Source: Mycolicibacterium fortuitum subsp. fortuitum
Lineage (GTDB): Bacteria > Actinomycetota > Actinomycetes > Mycobacteriales > Mycobacteriaceae
DNA: 64,000 nt
Direction: 5' to 3'
Assembly: GCF_022179545.1 (NCBI RefSeq)
Contig: NZ_AP025518.1
Coordinates: 1,426,001 to 1,490,000 of the forward strand
Position numbers and translations under genes: made by a program. The notes under the pieces were generated by a model that searched no databases, was not told where the DNA came from, and saw only the letters and a program-made list of their open reading frames with translations. Shown here one piece after another: positions 42,638 through 51,990 of this stretch. Positions within the stretch are counted from its first letter, which is position 1; each line of letters begins with the position of its first letter.

Positions 42638-43858
42638 TCAAGAGGTGGCGCATTCGGCGAGGCGGCGGCGCAGGAAGGCCGCGGCCGGCTCCGACCCAGA
42701 ACCATCGAGTGCGACCCGATACCACCGTTGAGCTTCGTCGAAGCGGCCGGCCCGGCGCAGTAGGTCCGCGCGGATCGGCGCGACGGTATTCGTCCGCGCC
42801 AACCGCGGATCATCGGCCACCGCGTCAAGCGCGGCTAGCCCGGCAGCGAAGCCGTCTCGAAAGCCAACGGCCAGTGCACGATTGGCCGCCGCTACAGGCG
42901 AGTCCGTCATCGCCACCAACCGGTCGTAGGCCACACAGATCGTGGCCCAGTCGGTGTGCTGCCACGACGGCGCCGTGGCATGCAGCGCCGCGATCACCGC
43001 TTGCGGCAGATGCGAGCCGAGCGCTCCCTCGGCCGACCGCAAGTGCTCCAGGCCCCGCGCGATACGCCCCCGATCCCACTGGCTGCGGTCCTGTTCGTCC
43101 AGAGGTATCAACGCTCCGCCCTCGTCCACCCGGGTGCGCCGTCGCGAATCATGCAGCAGCACAAGGGCGGCGAGGGCATGCGCGTCGCGGTTGCCCGGCA
43201 TCAACGCGCACAACTCCCTGGCGAGTCGGACACCCTCGTCACACAGTTCGTCGCGGATCGCCGAAGGTCCGCCAGTGGACCAGTAACCCTCGGTGAACAC
43301 CGAATAGATGCAGCCGAGTACGTGTGGTGTTCGCTCCCCGAGAAGCTCCGGTGGCGGGACCCGCAGCGGGATGTTGGCCTTGCGAATCTTGTTCTTGGCC
43401 CGGGTGATTCGCTGTCCGATCGCACTGTCTGACTGCAGCAGGGCGCGGGCGATCTCAGGGACGGTCAGCCCCGAGATCAGCCGCAGCGTCAGCGCCAGCT
43501 GCGAGCTGCGGTCCAGCGCGGGATGTGCACAGGTGAACATCATGCGCAGCTCGTCATCGCGTACCGGGTGCAGTTCCGGCGCGGTGTCTGACGTGTTCAC
43601 CTGCTCGTACACCGCTGCGAGTTCCTTTCCGGGACGGGCAGATTCACGCCGCAGCCGGTCCAGGGCCCGATTGCGCGCCACGGTGGTCAACCATGCGCCC
43701 GGATTGGCGGGGACACCCTCGGCCTGCCAAACCCGCAGCGCTTGCGCGCAGGCCTCCTGGACGGCGTCTTCGGCCACCGAGAGATCTCCCGACCATCGCG
43801 CCAGTGCGGCCACGGCCGGTCCCCACTCGCGCCGAAAGACGCCGTCCAGTGCAGTCAC
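42638..43858 (-). CDS. ECF sigma factor with C-terminal TPR-like extension (ECF42 type)
   Basis: A 406-residue protein starting MTALDGVFRREWGPAVAALARWSGDLSVAEDAVQEACAQAL (sigma region 2), with region 4 GLTVPEIARALLQSDSAIGQRITRAKNKIRKA. A C-terminal ~230-residue helical region (RPTPHV..., LCALMPGNRDAHALAALVLLHDSRR, ADLLRRAGRFDEAQRWYRVAL) replaces an anti-sigma factor. This architecture with a DGPF/YCII partner downstream in the transcription unit is the ECF42 group. The partner gene is 7 bp upstream on the same strand. Confidence 0.93.
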   Translation of the reverse strand: MTALDGVFRREWGPAVAALARWSGDLSVAEDAVQEACAQALRVWQAEGVPANPGAWLTTVARNRALDRLRRESARPGKELAAVYEQVNTSDTAPELHPVRDDELRMMFTCAHPALDRSSQLALTLRLISGLTVPEIARALLQSDSAIGQRITRAKNKIRKANIPLRVPPPELLGERTPHVLGCIYSVFTEGYWSTGGPSAIRDELCDEGVRLARELCALMPGNRDAHALAALVLLHDSRRRTRVDEGGALIPLDEQDRSQWDRGRIARGLEHLRSAEGALGSHLPQAVIAALHATAPSWQHTDWATICVAYDRLVAMTDSPVAAANRALAVGFRDGFAAGLAALDAVADDPRLARTNTVAPIRADLLRRAGRFDEAQRWYRVALDGSGSEPAAAFLRRRLAECATS

Positions 43859-43865
43859 CGGGGGA

Positions 43866-44561
43866 CTAGAGGCCCGAGACGCCCGACAACTGACGGACCT
43901 CGATGGCCGACGCCGGAATCATCGACGCCATCTTCACCGCCTCGTCGCGATCCGAGGCCCGCAACACATAGAAGCCGTTGGCCACCTCGGCGCCCTCCGC
44001 GTACGGACCGTCGGTGAGCGTCACCTTGCCGTCGCGTACGCGCACCGTGGTGGCCGTTGACGGCGGATGCAGCGGCGCTCCGGCCAGCGTCTGTTCCCCG
44101 ATCGTCTTTGCGAGTTCGCCGTGCTTGGCCGCCTGCTCATTCCACTCGTCGGTGCCAGGGGTGTTGACCTCCTGCGGCGGTTCGAGCAGCAGCGCCAACC
44201 AGTCGTTGCCCAGCGGCTGCTCGGGAGCCTGCCAGTGGACCATGGGCCACACTTCCACCGCGCCGTACTTCGCCGCCGGGATGTCACGGGCCAGGGCGAG
44301 CGCCTCGTCGAGGTTGTCGGCCTCGAATACGTAGTAGCCACCCGCCACCTCCGCGCCCTCGGCGTACGGGCCATCGGTGATCGTCGGATTGTCGGGGCCG
44401 CCGGAAATACGGACGGCACCGGCCGCCGGGGTCAGCGCGTCACCCGCGCGGATTGCCGCAGCCGCCTTGGCGTGGAACGCCAGATACGCTGCCAACTCGT
44501 CGGCGCCCTGCTCGGGGGTCAGCGCGTTCTCTCGGTTGATCAGTAGTGCGAAGTAGTGCAT
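43866..44561 (-). CDS. tandem YCII/DGPF domain protein
   Basis: A 231-residue protein with two copies of the YCII-related fold, each with a DGPYAEGAEVA motif, at about residues 63 and 183 (ITDGPYAEGAEVAGGYYVF and LTDGPYAEGAEVANGFYVL). Such proteins are the known genetic partners of ECF42 sigma factors. The fold resembles small muconolactone isomerase-like proteins; the reaction is unknown. It is the first gene of the pair, with the sigma gene 7 bp after it. Confidence 0.93.
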   Translation of the reverse strand: MHYFALLINRENALTPEQGADELAAYLAFHAKAAAAIRAGDALTPAAGAVRISGGPDNPTITDGPYAEGAEVAGGYYVFEADNLDEALALARDIPAAKYGAVEVWPMVHWQAPEQPLGNDWLALLLEPPQEVNTPGTDEWNEQAAKHGELAKTIGEQTLAGAPLHPPSTATTVRVRDGKVTLTDGPYAEGAEVANGFYVLRASDRDEAVKMASMIPASAIEVRQLSGVSGL

Positions 44562-44656
44562 CGTCGCCTCCGGGTGGTCAGCGAGTGGGAACCGTCTGTT
44601 CCACTCTCTACCTATCCGACGAACGACGATGCCCTGATCCGACAGGTCGCCGTGAA

Positions 44657-45517
44657 CTACTTCTGCAGCGTGAACTGGTGCACGCTGATGTGGCCCGACG
44701 CGAAGTACTTCTGGCAGCCGTTGAGGTACTTGTCGTAACGGTCGTAGACCTCTTGGCCCTGGATCGCGATGGCCTCGTCCTTGTGAGCCTCGAGTGCGTC
44801 GGCCCAGATCTTCAGCGTGCGCACGTAGTGCGGGCCGATCTCCTGCAACTGGGTGAGCTTGAAACCGGCTTCGAGTGCCTTTTCCCGTTCCATCTCCACC
44901 GAGGGAAGCCGGCCACCGGGGAAGATCTCGGTCATGATGAACCGGGCGAACCGGGCGTCTTCGAACGTCATGTGCAGGCCCAGCTTCTGGCCTTGCCGAA
45001 GGTCGAAACCGGTGATGTTGTGCAGCAGCATGATGCCGTTGTCAGGCAGCGCGTTGTAGGCCGTCTCGAAAAACGCCGGATACCGCTCGAAACCGAAATG
45101 CTCGAACGCGCCGATCGACACGATGCGGTCGACCTTGTCGTCGAACTCTTCCCACCCCTGGAGCCGAACCTCCACATTGCGCTGGGTCGGTACCTTCGAG
45201 AGCTTGTCGATGGCGTATTCGCGCTGTTCACCACTGAGTGTCAGCCCGATGACGTTCACGTCGTACTTCTCGATCGCCCGCGCCATGCACGCGCCCCAGC
45301 CACAGCCGATGTCGAGCAGCGTCATGCCAGGTTCCAGCCCGAGCTTGCCCAGTGCCAGATCGAACTTCGCGATCTGAGCCTCGTCGCCGGTCATGTCCTC
45401 GCGCTCGAAATAGCCGCACGTATAGCCCATTGTCGGGCCCAGAAACAGTTCGTAGAATTCGTTAGAAATATCGTAGATCGACTGCAGTTCTTCGTATTTC
45501 GGTGTCAATTTGGACAT
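44657..45517 (-). CDS. mycolic acid SAM-methyltransferase (CmaA/MmaA/UmaA family)
   Basis: A 286-residue enzyme from the ATG at 45517 (MSKLTPKYEELQSIYDISNEFYELFLGPTMGYTCGYFERED). SAM-binding motif LLDIGCGWGACMARAIEKY, substrate region RIVSIGAFEHFGFERYPAFFE and C-terminal YDKYLNGCQKYFASG are diagnostic. It places cyclopropane, methyl or related groups on mycolic acid or fatty chains. The exact type (cyclopropane, methoxy or methyl) is not read from sequence. The paralogue at 45702-46580 lies just upstream on the same strand. Confidence 0.95.
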   Translation of the reverse strand: MSKLTPKYEELQSIYDISNEFYELFLGPTMGYTCGYFEREDMTGDEAQIAKFDLALGKLGLEPGMTLLDIGCGWGACMARAIEKYDVNVIGLTLSGEQREYAIDKLSKVPTQRNVEVRLQGWEEFDDKVDRIVSIGAFEHFGFERYPAFFETAYNALPDNGIMLLHNITGFDLRQGQKLGLHMTFEDARFARFIMTEIFPGGRLPSVEMEREKALEAGFKLTQLQEIGPHYVRTLKIWADALEAHKDEAIAIQGQEVYDRYDKYLNGCQKYFASGHISVHQFTLQK

Positions 45518-45701
45518 ATTCGAAATGCTCCAAGCTGTAGAGTTCCTCCCGCGAATCTCAGGGTACAGCAGCCGACTGCCACCAGGCCGCAAGCGCCACG
45601 GTCAATGAAATTCGCCGGCAAACAAATCTGTCATCCTGCACCGCGAGAATGGTTATCGGTGCCTGCGGATATCTCCGGCCGGTACTGTGCTGGCGAAGGA
45701 A

Positions 45702-46580
45702 TCAACCCCCGACATCCAGGGTGAACTGGTTGACGTCGGTGTAGCCCTGGCGGAAGAGCTTCGCGCAGCCGGTGAGGTAGCGCATGTAGCGGTCGTAGAC
45801 CTCCTGCGACTGGATCCGGATCGCCTCGTCGCGATGCGCTTCCAGGTTGGCAGCCCAGATGTCGAGGGTGCGCGCGTAGTGCAGCTGCAATGATTGCCGC
45901 CGGGTCAAGGTGAAACCGGCCCGCTGCGAATGCTCCTCGACCATCTCGATGGTGGGCAACCGCCCGCCCGGGAAGATCTCGGTGAGGATGAACTTGATGA
46001 ACTTGGCCAGCTCGAAAGTGAGCGGGATGCCCATCTCGTGGGCGTGCCGAGGGTGAATCCCGGTGATGGTGTGTAGCAGCATCACGCCGTCGGCCGGCAG
46101 GACACGACGGGCGAAGCGGAAGAAATCGTCGTAGCGGTCGGGACCGAAGTGCTCGAACGCCCCGATCGAGACGATCCGCACCACCGGCTCGTCGAATTCC
46201 TCCCAGCCGGCCAGCAGCACCCGCTTGGAACGGGTGCTTTCGGAGCGGTCGAGCAACTGCTGGACGTGAGCGGCCTGGTTGCGGCTGAGCGTCAGCCCGA
46301 CGACATTGACGTCGTGACGCTCCAGAGCGCGCAGCATCGTTGCACCCCAACCGCACCCGACATCGAGCAGAGTCATTCCCGGCTGCAACCCCAGTTTGCC
46401 CAGCGCCAGGTCGATCTTGGCGAGCTGGGCCTCTTCGAGCGTCATGTCATCGCGTTCGAAGTAGGCGCAGCTGTAGGTCCGGGACGGATCCAGGAACAGG
46501 GCGAAGAAATCATCGGACAGGTCGTAGTGGGCCTGTACGTCGTCGAAATGGGGTTTTAGCTTTACCGGATGGTTGGCCAC
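45702..46580 (-). CDS. cyclopropane mycolic acid synthase family methyltransferase
   Basis: A 292-residue paralogue from the GTG at 46580 with GAGAGGTG upstream (VANHPVKLKPHFDDVQAHYDLSDDFFALFLDPSRTYSCAYFERDD). SAM motif LLDVGCGWGATMLRALERH, RIVSIGAFEHFGPDRYDDFF and YMRYLTGCAKLFRQGYTDVNQFTLD. It is distinct from its neighbour (about half the residues differ), so the two likely modify different positions. M. tuberculosis has four such genes (mmaA1-4) at this place; this strain has two. Confidence 0.95.
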   Translation of the reverse strand: MANHPVKLKPHFDDVQAHYDLSDDFFALFLDPSRTYSCAYFERDDMTLEEAQLAKIDLALGKLGLQPGMTLLDVGCGWGATMLRALERHDVNVVGLTLSRNQAAHVQQLLDRSESTRSKRVLLAGWEEFDEPVVRIVSIGAFEHFGPDRYDDFFRFARRVLPADGVMLLHTITGIHPRHAHEMGIPLTFELAKFIKFILTEIFPGGRLPTIEMVEEHSQRAGFTLTRRQSLQLHYARTLDIWAANLEAHRDEAIRIQSQEVYDRYMRYLTGCAKLFRQGYTDVNQFTLDVGG

Positions 46581-46744
46581 GGAGGCACCTCTCGGGGCAG
46601 ATACCGACCGGGCAGAGCCGCACCAAGCCACGTCTTGACCTAGCCGCCCCCCCCAGACTGCTGTCAGCCACTGTAGGTCGAGCACGGCCAGCTACCGAGC
46701 GTTACGGCGTCGGCAAAGTAATTAACCTTGCGAAGGCGACAAAA

Positions 46745-47671
46745 TCAGCGGGCGCACGCGAAGTTCGTCTTGAGCTCGCCGACGACCTCGTCCCACACCG
46801 GTTCCGGAAGCTCGTGACCCATCCCGTCGATCAGCACCAGCCGCGCGCCCTCGATCGCACGGGCCACCGCCCGGCCTCCGAACGGGCGCATCAACCGGTC
46901 CGCACGGCCATGGATCACCACGGTGGGGGCTTTGATCCGCTTGTCGTGGTGGCGCAGGCTACCGCTGCCCAGAATGGCATCGAAATGCCGGGCGATCCCG
47001 GCCGGGTAGTAAGCGCGGTCGTACAGTTCGGCGGCTTGAGCCCGGATTTCCTCTTCGGGCGTGGGATAGCCGGGGCTGCCGTTGATCCGGCTGATCCGAA
47101 CTGCGTTGTCGATGATGGCATCTCGCGATGAATTGGCGGGCGGACCGGTGATCACCGACAGCAGCTGCTTGATGCCCGGAGGCGGCAACAGCGCCTGGTT
47201 GTTGCTGGAGAAGATCACCGCCAGCGACTTGGTGCGCTGCGCGTACTGCGACGCGAACACCTGCGCGATCATTCCGCCCATCGACCCGCCGACGATGTGG
47301 GCACTGTCGATCTCGAGATGATCGAGCAGGGCGGCCGCGTCGTCGGCGACGTCTTCGAGTGTGTAGACCGACGGGCTCCGAAGCCCGAGGAACGACCGGG
47401 CCATGCGCAGCGACAATGGGGAATCCACGCGCTGGCCCGACAGCTTGGTGGACAGGCCCACGTCGCGGTTGTCGTAGCGGATGACGCGCAGCCCCTGGCT
47501 CACCAGCTTCTCGCAGAAACCGGTGCGCCACAACAACATCTGCGCGCCGAGACCCATGATCAGCAGGACGGCCGGATCATTGGGATCGCCCATGTCCTCG
47601 TAGAAGAGGTCCACGTCGCCGGGTGCCGCGGACGACTTGGCGAAGCCGGACCGCACCTTCATGCCGGCCAC
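46745..47671 (-). CDS. lipG: alpha/beta hydrolase LipG-like
   Basis: A 308-residue hydrolase: GLGAQMLLWRTGFCEKLVSQG oxyanion region, DNRDVGLS, nucleophile elbow GGSMGGM, Asp in HGRADRLM and His in DGMGHELP. GTG start at 47671 follows the ABC1 stop directly (TGAGTG). It corresponds to Rv0646c lipG beside the mmaA genes. Esterase or lipase activity in the cell envelope is expected; there is no signal peptide. Confidence 0.9.
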   Translation of the reverse strand: MAGMKVRSGFAKSSAAPGDVDLFYEDMGDPNDPAVLLIMGLGAQMLLWRTGFCEKLVSQGLRVIRYDNRDVGLSTKLSGQRVDSPLSLRMARSFLGLRSPSVYTLEDVADDAAALLDHLEIDSAHIVGGSMGGMIAQVFASQYAQRTKSLAVIFSSNNQALLPPPGIKQLLSVITGPPANSSRDAIIDNAVRISRINGSPGYPTPEEEIRAQAAELYDRAYYPAGIARHFDAILGSGSLRHHDKRIKAPTVVIHGRADRLMRPFGGRAVARAIEGARLVLIDGMGHELPEPVWDEVVGELKTNFACAR

Positions 47672-49039
47672 TCAGGCCTCGATCCCGTCGCCGTTTTCCT
47701 TGTGTTCGCGGCTGATGTCGACCATGAAGTTGGCGAAGTACCCGGTGAGCTGGGGATCGTTCATCATCTGCCACTTCGGGGCCAGCAGCTTCATGTACCG
47801 CTCGACGTAGAGGAACTGCTTGCCGATCAACACCAGTTCACGGGGCAACTTGACGTCATAGGCGTCGGCCAGCGCCGACAGCTGCCTGCCGATTTCGGCG
47901 TATGACATATCGCCCAGCGACTTCATGGTCAGCGGGGTAGCAAACGCCTCGAGGTCCTTGGCGGCCTCGCCCTCGGGCTTCACCGTTCCTACGGCCCCCA
48001 TCAGCACCACGATCTTGCCCGCCGCCGCGTGGTCCTTCTTGACCAGCAGGGCATAGACCAGTTCGCGCAACAACCACCGCGTGCGGGGGTCGATCCGGCC
48101 CATGATGCCGAAATCGAAGAACACGATCTTGCCGTCGTCGTCGACGTAGAGGTTGCCCGCGTGCAGGTCGCCGTGGAACAGGCCGTGTTTGAGACCGCCC
48201 TCGAACACGCTGAACAAAAGGGCCTTGACCAGCTCGGTTCCGTCGAAGCCCTTCTTGCGGATGGCGGCCACGTCGTCGATGCGTACCCCGGTGACCCGCT
48301 CCATCGTCAGCACCCGCTGGCTGGTCAGGTCCCAGTACACCTGAGGGACCCGGATGTTCTCGCCCAGCGGAGAGGCGTGCATGTGCGACACCCAGGCGTC
48401 CATCGACTGTGCTTCCAGCCGGAAATCGAGCTCCTCGGCCAGGTTGTCGGCGAAGTCGGCCACCACGTCCTGCGCGGAGAGCCGTCTGCCCAGCTTGGCC
48501 AGCTCCACCAGCTGTGCGCCGCGCTTGAGAATCTGCAGATCGGCAGCGACGCGGCGGCGGATCCCGGGACGCTGGATCTTGACCACCACCTCCTCGCCGC
48601 TGTGCAGCGTGGCGTAGTGCACCTGGGCGATCGAGGCCGACGCGAACGGCTTCTCGTCGAAACTCTTGAACAGTTTGGTGGGCTCTTCGCCGAGCTCCTC
48701 GACGAAGAGCTTGTGCACCTCATCGGTGTCGGCCGGTGGCACCCGGTCGAGCAGGCCGCGGAACTCGCGGCTCAGCGGCTCACCGAAGGCCCCCGGGCTC
48801 GACGCGATGATCTGGCCGAACTTGACGTAGGTGGGGCCCAGGTCCGAGAACGTCTGCGGCACCTGCTTGATGATCTTCTGCTGCAGAGATCCGCGCCCGA
48901 ACATGTTGGCAGCGACACGGACCCCGGTGCGGGTGATCTGCCATCCGGTGGCGCCGATACGAGCGGCTTCGACGGGCAGCGGCACCCGGCTCAACCTGGC
49001 GACCTCACGGTGCTTGGTTTTCGGCGGCGTAGTGCTCAT
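47672..49039 (-). CDS. ABC1/UbiB-family atypical kinase (Rv0647c-like)
   Basis: A 455-residue protein of the ADCK/UbiB/AarF family. The KxGQ motif (YVKFGQIIASSPGAF), the Ala-rich loop (ASASIAQVHYA), the VVVKIQRPGI lysine, the ELDFRLEAQSM helix, HGDLHAGNLYV and FFDFGIMGRID are all in order. In the family it supports lipid or quinone biosynthesis by a kinase-like ATPase. It is in an operon with lipG and the mycolic acid methyltransferases. Confidence 0.93.
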   Translation of the reverse strand: MSTTPPKTKHREVARLSRVPLPVEAARIGATGWQITRTGVRVAANMFGRGSLQQKIIKQVPQTFSDLGPTYVKFGQIIASSPGAFGEPLSREFRGLLDRVPPADTDEVHKLFVEELGEEPTKLFKSFDEKPFASASIAQVHYATLHSGEEVVVKIQRPGIRRRVAADLQILKRGAQLVELAKLGRRLSAQDVVADFADNLAEELDFRLEAQSMDAWVSHMHASPLGENIRVPQVYWDLTSQRVLTMERVTGVRIDDVAAIRKKGFDGTELVKALLFSVFEGGLKHGLFHGDLHAGNLYVDDDGKIVFFDFGIMGRIDPRTRWLLRELVYALLVKKDHAAAGKIVVLMGAVGTVKPEGEAAKDLEAFATPLTMKSLGDMSYAEIGRQLSALADAYDVKLPRELVLIGKQFLYVERYMKLLAPKWQMMNDPQLTGYFANFMVDISREHKENGDGIEA

Positions 49040-49091
49040 AGCTGAAGTGTCTCAAAGGCCACGGTGGGGCCAAAAACATCTGTGCCGTGAG

Positions 49092-50090
49092 TCACACCGA
49101 CGCGAAACTTTCCTCGACCTCTGCACGGCTGAGAGTGGGGTCGGTTCCGGGCACGTAGGTGGGCTCGGTGTGCGGGACGGTGGTTCCGGCGGCGACGCGT
49201 TTCTGCGCGGCCCGGAATTCCAGGGTGTTGCCGGCCGCGGTGTGCAGCCCGTTGATGATCGACCACACCAGGGCGCGCCGTGCGGCGCGCTCGATCGGAT
49301 TCGGATCGGTGTGCCCGATCAGCTGCTTGGCCCACTTCGGCATGGTGTCGCGGATGGCCCAGTCCACCGCGCTCTGCGGCATCGGCAGATTGGGGCCGGT
49401 GGCCATGGCCGCACCGTGGGTCAGGGCCAGCTTGGGCAGGTAGGACTCGAGGCACTCCAGGGTCTCGGCCTTGGTCGTGGGCAGGTCGGTGCCGCCCAAC
49501 GCATGCCCGACCCGGATGAACTCGCCGTAGTAGCGGTCAAGCTTCTTGCCGCGCAACGGTTTCGGATGGTAGATCTCGTGCGCGGTCGCCAGCCCCCACA
49601 CCACGGTCGCGTAGTTCCAGCGCAGCCAGTCCGGATCGTCGGCGTCATATGCCGCGCCGTCGGGACGGGTGCCCTTGATGGTGTGGTGCATGGCGCGGAC
49701 GGTCTTCGCGACCCGCTCGGCGGTTTCGGTGTTTCCGTACGCGGTGCCGATGAAGAACGCGATGGAGTGGCCCAATCGCACGGCCGCACCCTGCGGATCG
49801 ATCTGCGGTACGGCGACCCCGGTTTCCGGATCACGTTTGACCAGACGCGAATGGTGCATGCCCATCCAGTAGATGGAGGGGTCGAGCCGCTCCATGTAGG
49901 CGGCGCACTGCAGGCCGAAGATCAGGGCCTCGGTGTGGGAGTGGACATGCCAGACCGCACTGCCCGGGCCGAACCAGCCCGGATCGCCGACCGGGCCGGC
50001 GAACTCCATGCCACGGAAGTAGTGCTGACGGATGTCCTTGTCGAACTTCCGCTGCAGCATCTGCTCGAGCACTTGATGTGGCATGTCCAC
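49092..50090 (-). CDS. MpaB-type oxygenase (DUF2236)
   Basis: A 332-residue protein with GDPGWFGPGSAVWHVHSHTEALIFGLQCAAYMERLDPSIYWMGMHHSR; the HVHSHTEA and MHHSR patterns are typical of the DUF2236/MpaB family, which includes the rubber oxygenase Lcp (haem b). The rest is helical (WLRWNYATVVWGLATAHEIYHP). It starts at the GTG at 50090 (or ATG 50084). It is divergent from the TetR gene, separated by 76 bp that holds an inverted repeat. Confidence 0.88.
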   Translation of the reverse strand: MDMPHQVLEQMLQRKFDKDIRQHYFRGMEFAGPVGDPGWFGPGSAVWHVHSHTEALIFGLQCAAYMERLDPSIYWMGMHHSRLVKRDPETGVAVPQIDPQGAAVRLGHSIAFFIGTAYGNTETAERVAKTVRAMHHTIKGTRPDGAAYDADDPDWLRWNYATVVWGLATAHEIYHPKPLRGKKLDRYYGEFIRVGHALGGTDLPTTKAETLECLESYLPKLALTHGAAMATGPNLPMPQSAVDWAIRDTMPKWAKQLIGHTDPNPIERAARRALVWSIINGLHTAAGNTLEFRAAQKRVAAGTTVPHTEPTYVPGTDPTLSRAEVEESFASV

Positions 50091-50102
50091 CGCATACCCC
50101 TT

Positions 50103-50124
50103 TCTGGTTACGTCTGTAGCCAGA
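50103..50124. promoter_or_regulatory. TetR-type operator between MpaB and TetR genes
   Basis: TCTGGTTAC-GTCT-GTAGCCAGA, arms match in 8 of 9 positions. It lies in the 76-bp divergent promoter region. A TetR regulator gene starts 42 bp to the right, and the oxygenase starts 13 bp to the left, so it can control both. Confidence 0.55.
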
Positions 50125-50166
50125 ATACATTTTGGGTACGGGTGTGACCAGATCTAATCTGAAGGA

Positions 50167-50787
50167 ATGACCGGAGCACCCACCCCGACCCGCTGGGCCG
50201 GTGTGCCGCTGACCGACCGCAGGACCGAACGTCGCGCCCTGCTGGTCGATGCGGCGTTCCGGCTGTTCGGAGACGGCGGAGAGGCAGCGCTCTCGGTGCG
50301 GTCGGTCTGTCGCGAATGCGGGTTGAACACCCGCTACTTCTACGAGAGCTTCGCCGACACCGACGACCTCCTCGGCGCGGTGTACGACGAGGTGAGCGCG
50401 GCCCTGGCCGCAGACGTCGAAGCGGCCACGGCCGGGGCAGGCGATTCTCTGCGGGCCAGAACCCGCGCCGGGATCGCCGCGGTGCTGGGTTTCAGCTCAG
50501 CCGACCCTCGGCGGGGACGGGTGCTGTTCACCGACGCCAGGGCCAACCCCGTCCTGGCCGCCCGGCGCACGGTGACCCAGGACCTGCTGCGCGAAGCGGT
50601 GCTGTCCGAGGGCGGCCGGCTGAATCCCGGTTCGGACCCGGTGGCCGCCCAGGTCGGCGCGGCCATGTACACCGGTGCGATGGCCGAGCTCGCTCAGCAG
50701 TGGCTGAGCGGCAACCTGGGCGACGACCTCGAGGTCGTGGTGGACTATGCGTTGCGGCTGGTTCTGGGCGCCGGTGCCGCAGGCTAG
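50167..50787 (+). CDS. TetR-family repressor
   Basis: A 206-residue TetR: helix-turn-helix in RRALLVDAAFRLFGDGGEAALSVRSVCRECGLNTRYFYESFADTDDLLGAVYDEV at residues about 20-75, then a ligand-binding C-terminal domain. It likely represses itself and the divergent MpaB-type oxygenase through the site at 50103-50124. A Rv0653c-like regulator lies in this region in M. tuberculosis. Ligand unknown. Confidence 0.9.
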   Translation: MTGAPTPTRWAGVPLTDRRTERRALLVDAAFRLFGDGGEAALSVRSVCRECGLNTRYFYESFADTDDLLGAVYDEVSAALAADVEAATAGAGDSLRARTRAGIAAVLGFSSADPRRGRVLFTDARANPVLAARRTVTQDLLREAVLSEGGRLNPGSDPVAAQVGAAMYTGAMAELAQQWLSGNLGDDLEVVVDYALRLVLGAGAAG

Positions 50788-50801
50788 ATCTGGCGTCCGG
50801 A

Positions 50802-51401
50802 TCAGACGGCGGCCGGACGCCAGCGCTTGATCCAATCCGTCTCGGGCCACTGCTCCTCGGCCGCCATCAACTCGTACATCGTTGCGCGGTCGATGGATTC
50901 GCGAATGATGTCGGCATGCCCGGCGTGCCGGCTGAGCTCCTCGATCAGGTGCATGGCCACCCAGCGCACCGACCAGTGGTCGACGTCCTGCGGAAACCAC
51001 GGCACGTGGTGGGGTACGGGGACCGGGGTCTCGAGATCTGTTTCGGCGAGCACGCGCAGGGTCTCGGCGTTCTGGGCCTTGAGTGCGTCGAGCAGGCCGG
51101 CCAGTGTCTCGTGCTCGTGCATCACGTACTGGTCGGCATAGTCGGCCATCTGTTCTTCCATGGGCCGGGGATCCGGCGGCGGGAACTGCGGTGCGTGCTG
51201 GGCGCGGGCCGTCCACCCCTGCTGCATCCCGGTGACGTGTTTGATCAGCCCGCCGATCGACAGCGCGCTCACCGACGGGGTGGAGCGGGCTTGCTCGTCG
51301 GTCAGGCCGTGGGCCACGGCGAAGAAGGCGTTCTGCTGGAAGGCGACGAATCCGATCAGAGTCTGGCGTTCGTCGGCGGCGGGGGCAGGCATACCGGGCA
51401 T
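50802..51401 (-). CDS. DinB-family protein
   Basis: A 199-residue four-helix-bundle protein of the DinB/YfiT superfamily. Metal ligands are the His in GGLIKHVTGMQQGW, His in MHLIEELSRHAGHADIIRE and others. DinB-like proteins are metal-dependent transferases, for example with bacillithiol or mycothiol. It is adjacent to a second DinB gene (3-bp gap), and both are divergent from a WYL regulator. Confidence 0.85.
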   Translation of the reverse strand: MPGMPAPAADERQTLIGFVAFQQNAFFAVAHGLTDEQARSTPSVSALSIGGLIKHVTGMQQGWTARAQHAPQFPPPDPRPMEEQMADYADQYVMHEHETLAGLLDALKAQNAETLRVLAETDLETPVPVPHHVPWFPQDVDHWSVRWVAMHLIEELSRHAGHADIIRESIDRATMYELMAAEEQWPETDWIKRWRPAAV

Positions 51402-51404
51402 CGT

Positions 51405-51929
51405 TCAGTTCTCCTTGCTCTTGTTGGTGTGTACGTAAAGGTCGCGAATGCAGGCGATCTCGGCGCCGTGGTGGATGACCTCCCGGTTGATGTGCAGAAT
51501 CAGCACGGCCATCGAATGCTCGGCCCACGGACCTTCGGCCGGACCGACGGGCTTGGCCAGGTCATCTTCGCTCAGTCCCCGGACTCCGTCGATCCAATTC
51601 CGGTACGCGTCGTCGAGTTGGGCCAGGGCAGTGTCCGCATCGGTGGCGTACGGCCACGACTGGTAGTCGGCCGGCGGGCCGCCGAAGTGTGAATGGTTGC
51701 GCATGGCGAACACGCCGACGATCACGTGAGCCAGCCGCCACGCGATGGTGGTGAACGGTTCCGGTTGTGGCGGCGGGTAACTGAAATCGATGCCGCCGTC
51801 GGGGTGGACTGTCCAGCAGTCGGGCACCGGCTGCCAGAAATACTCGTCGTCGCTCAGGCCGTCCAATCGCGGCCGGAGTTGATGCGTCCAGTGGAAGTCC
51901 AGTTGCTCGGCCAGAAGGTTTGTCCACAT
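51405..51929 (-). CDS. DinB-family protein (second copy)
   Basis: A 174-residue protein from the ATG at 51929 (MWTNLLAEQLDFHWTHQLRPRLDGLSDDEYFWQPVPDCW). Histidines in FTTIAWRLAHVIVGVF and HINREVIHHGAEI complete the DinB metal site. It is the first gene of the DinB pair and the one nearest to the WYL regulator operator. Confidence 0.85.
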   Translation of the reverse strand: MWTNLLAEQLDFHWTHQLRPRLDGLSDDEYFWQPVPDCWTVHPDGGIDFSYPPPQPEPFTTIAWRLAHVIVGVFAMRNHSHFGGPPADYQSWPYATDADTALAQLDDAYRNWIDGVRGLSEDDLAKPVGPAEGPWAEHSMAVLILHINREVIHHGAEIACIRDLYVHTNKSKEN

Positions 51930-51950
51930 GGGACTACTGTGACACCTGTA

Positions 51951-51969
51951 TAGGACAGATTCGGTCCTA
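51951..51969. promoter_or_regulatory. inverted repeat between DinB and WYL genes, candidate operator
   Basis: TAGGAC-AGATTCG-GTCCTA is a perfect 6-bp inverted repeat with a 7-bp spacer in the 61-bp divergent gap. It overlaps the promoter region and would suit the WYL regulator as a self-operator and as a control of the DinB pair. Confidence 0.5.
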
Positions 51970-51990
51970 AAACTACGGCACACTTCTTGC

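Noticed and set aside
48029..49045. Long plus-strand frame opposite the ABC1 kinase gene
   Set aside because: It has no domain and mirrors codon-position GC bias of the true minus-strand kinase.
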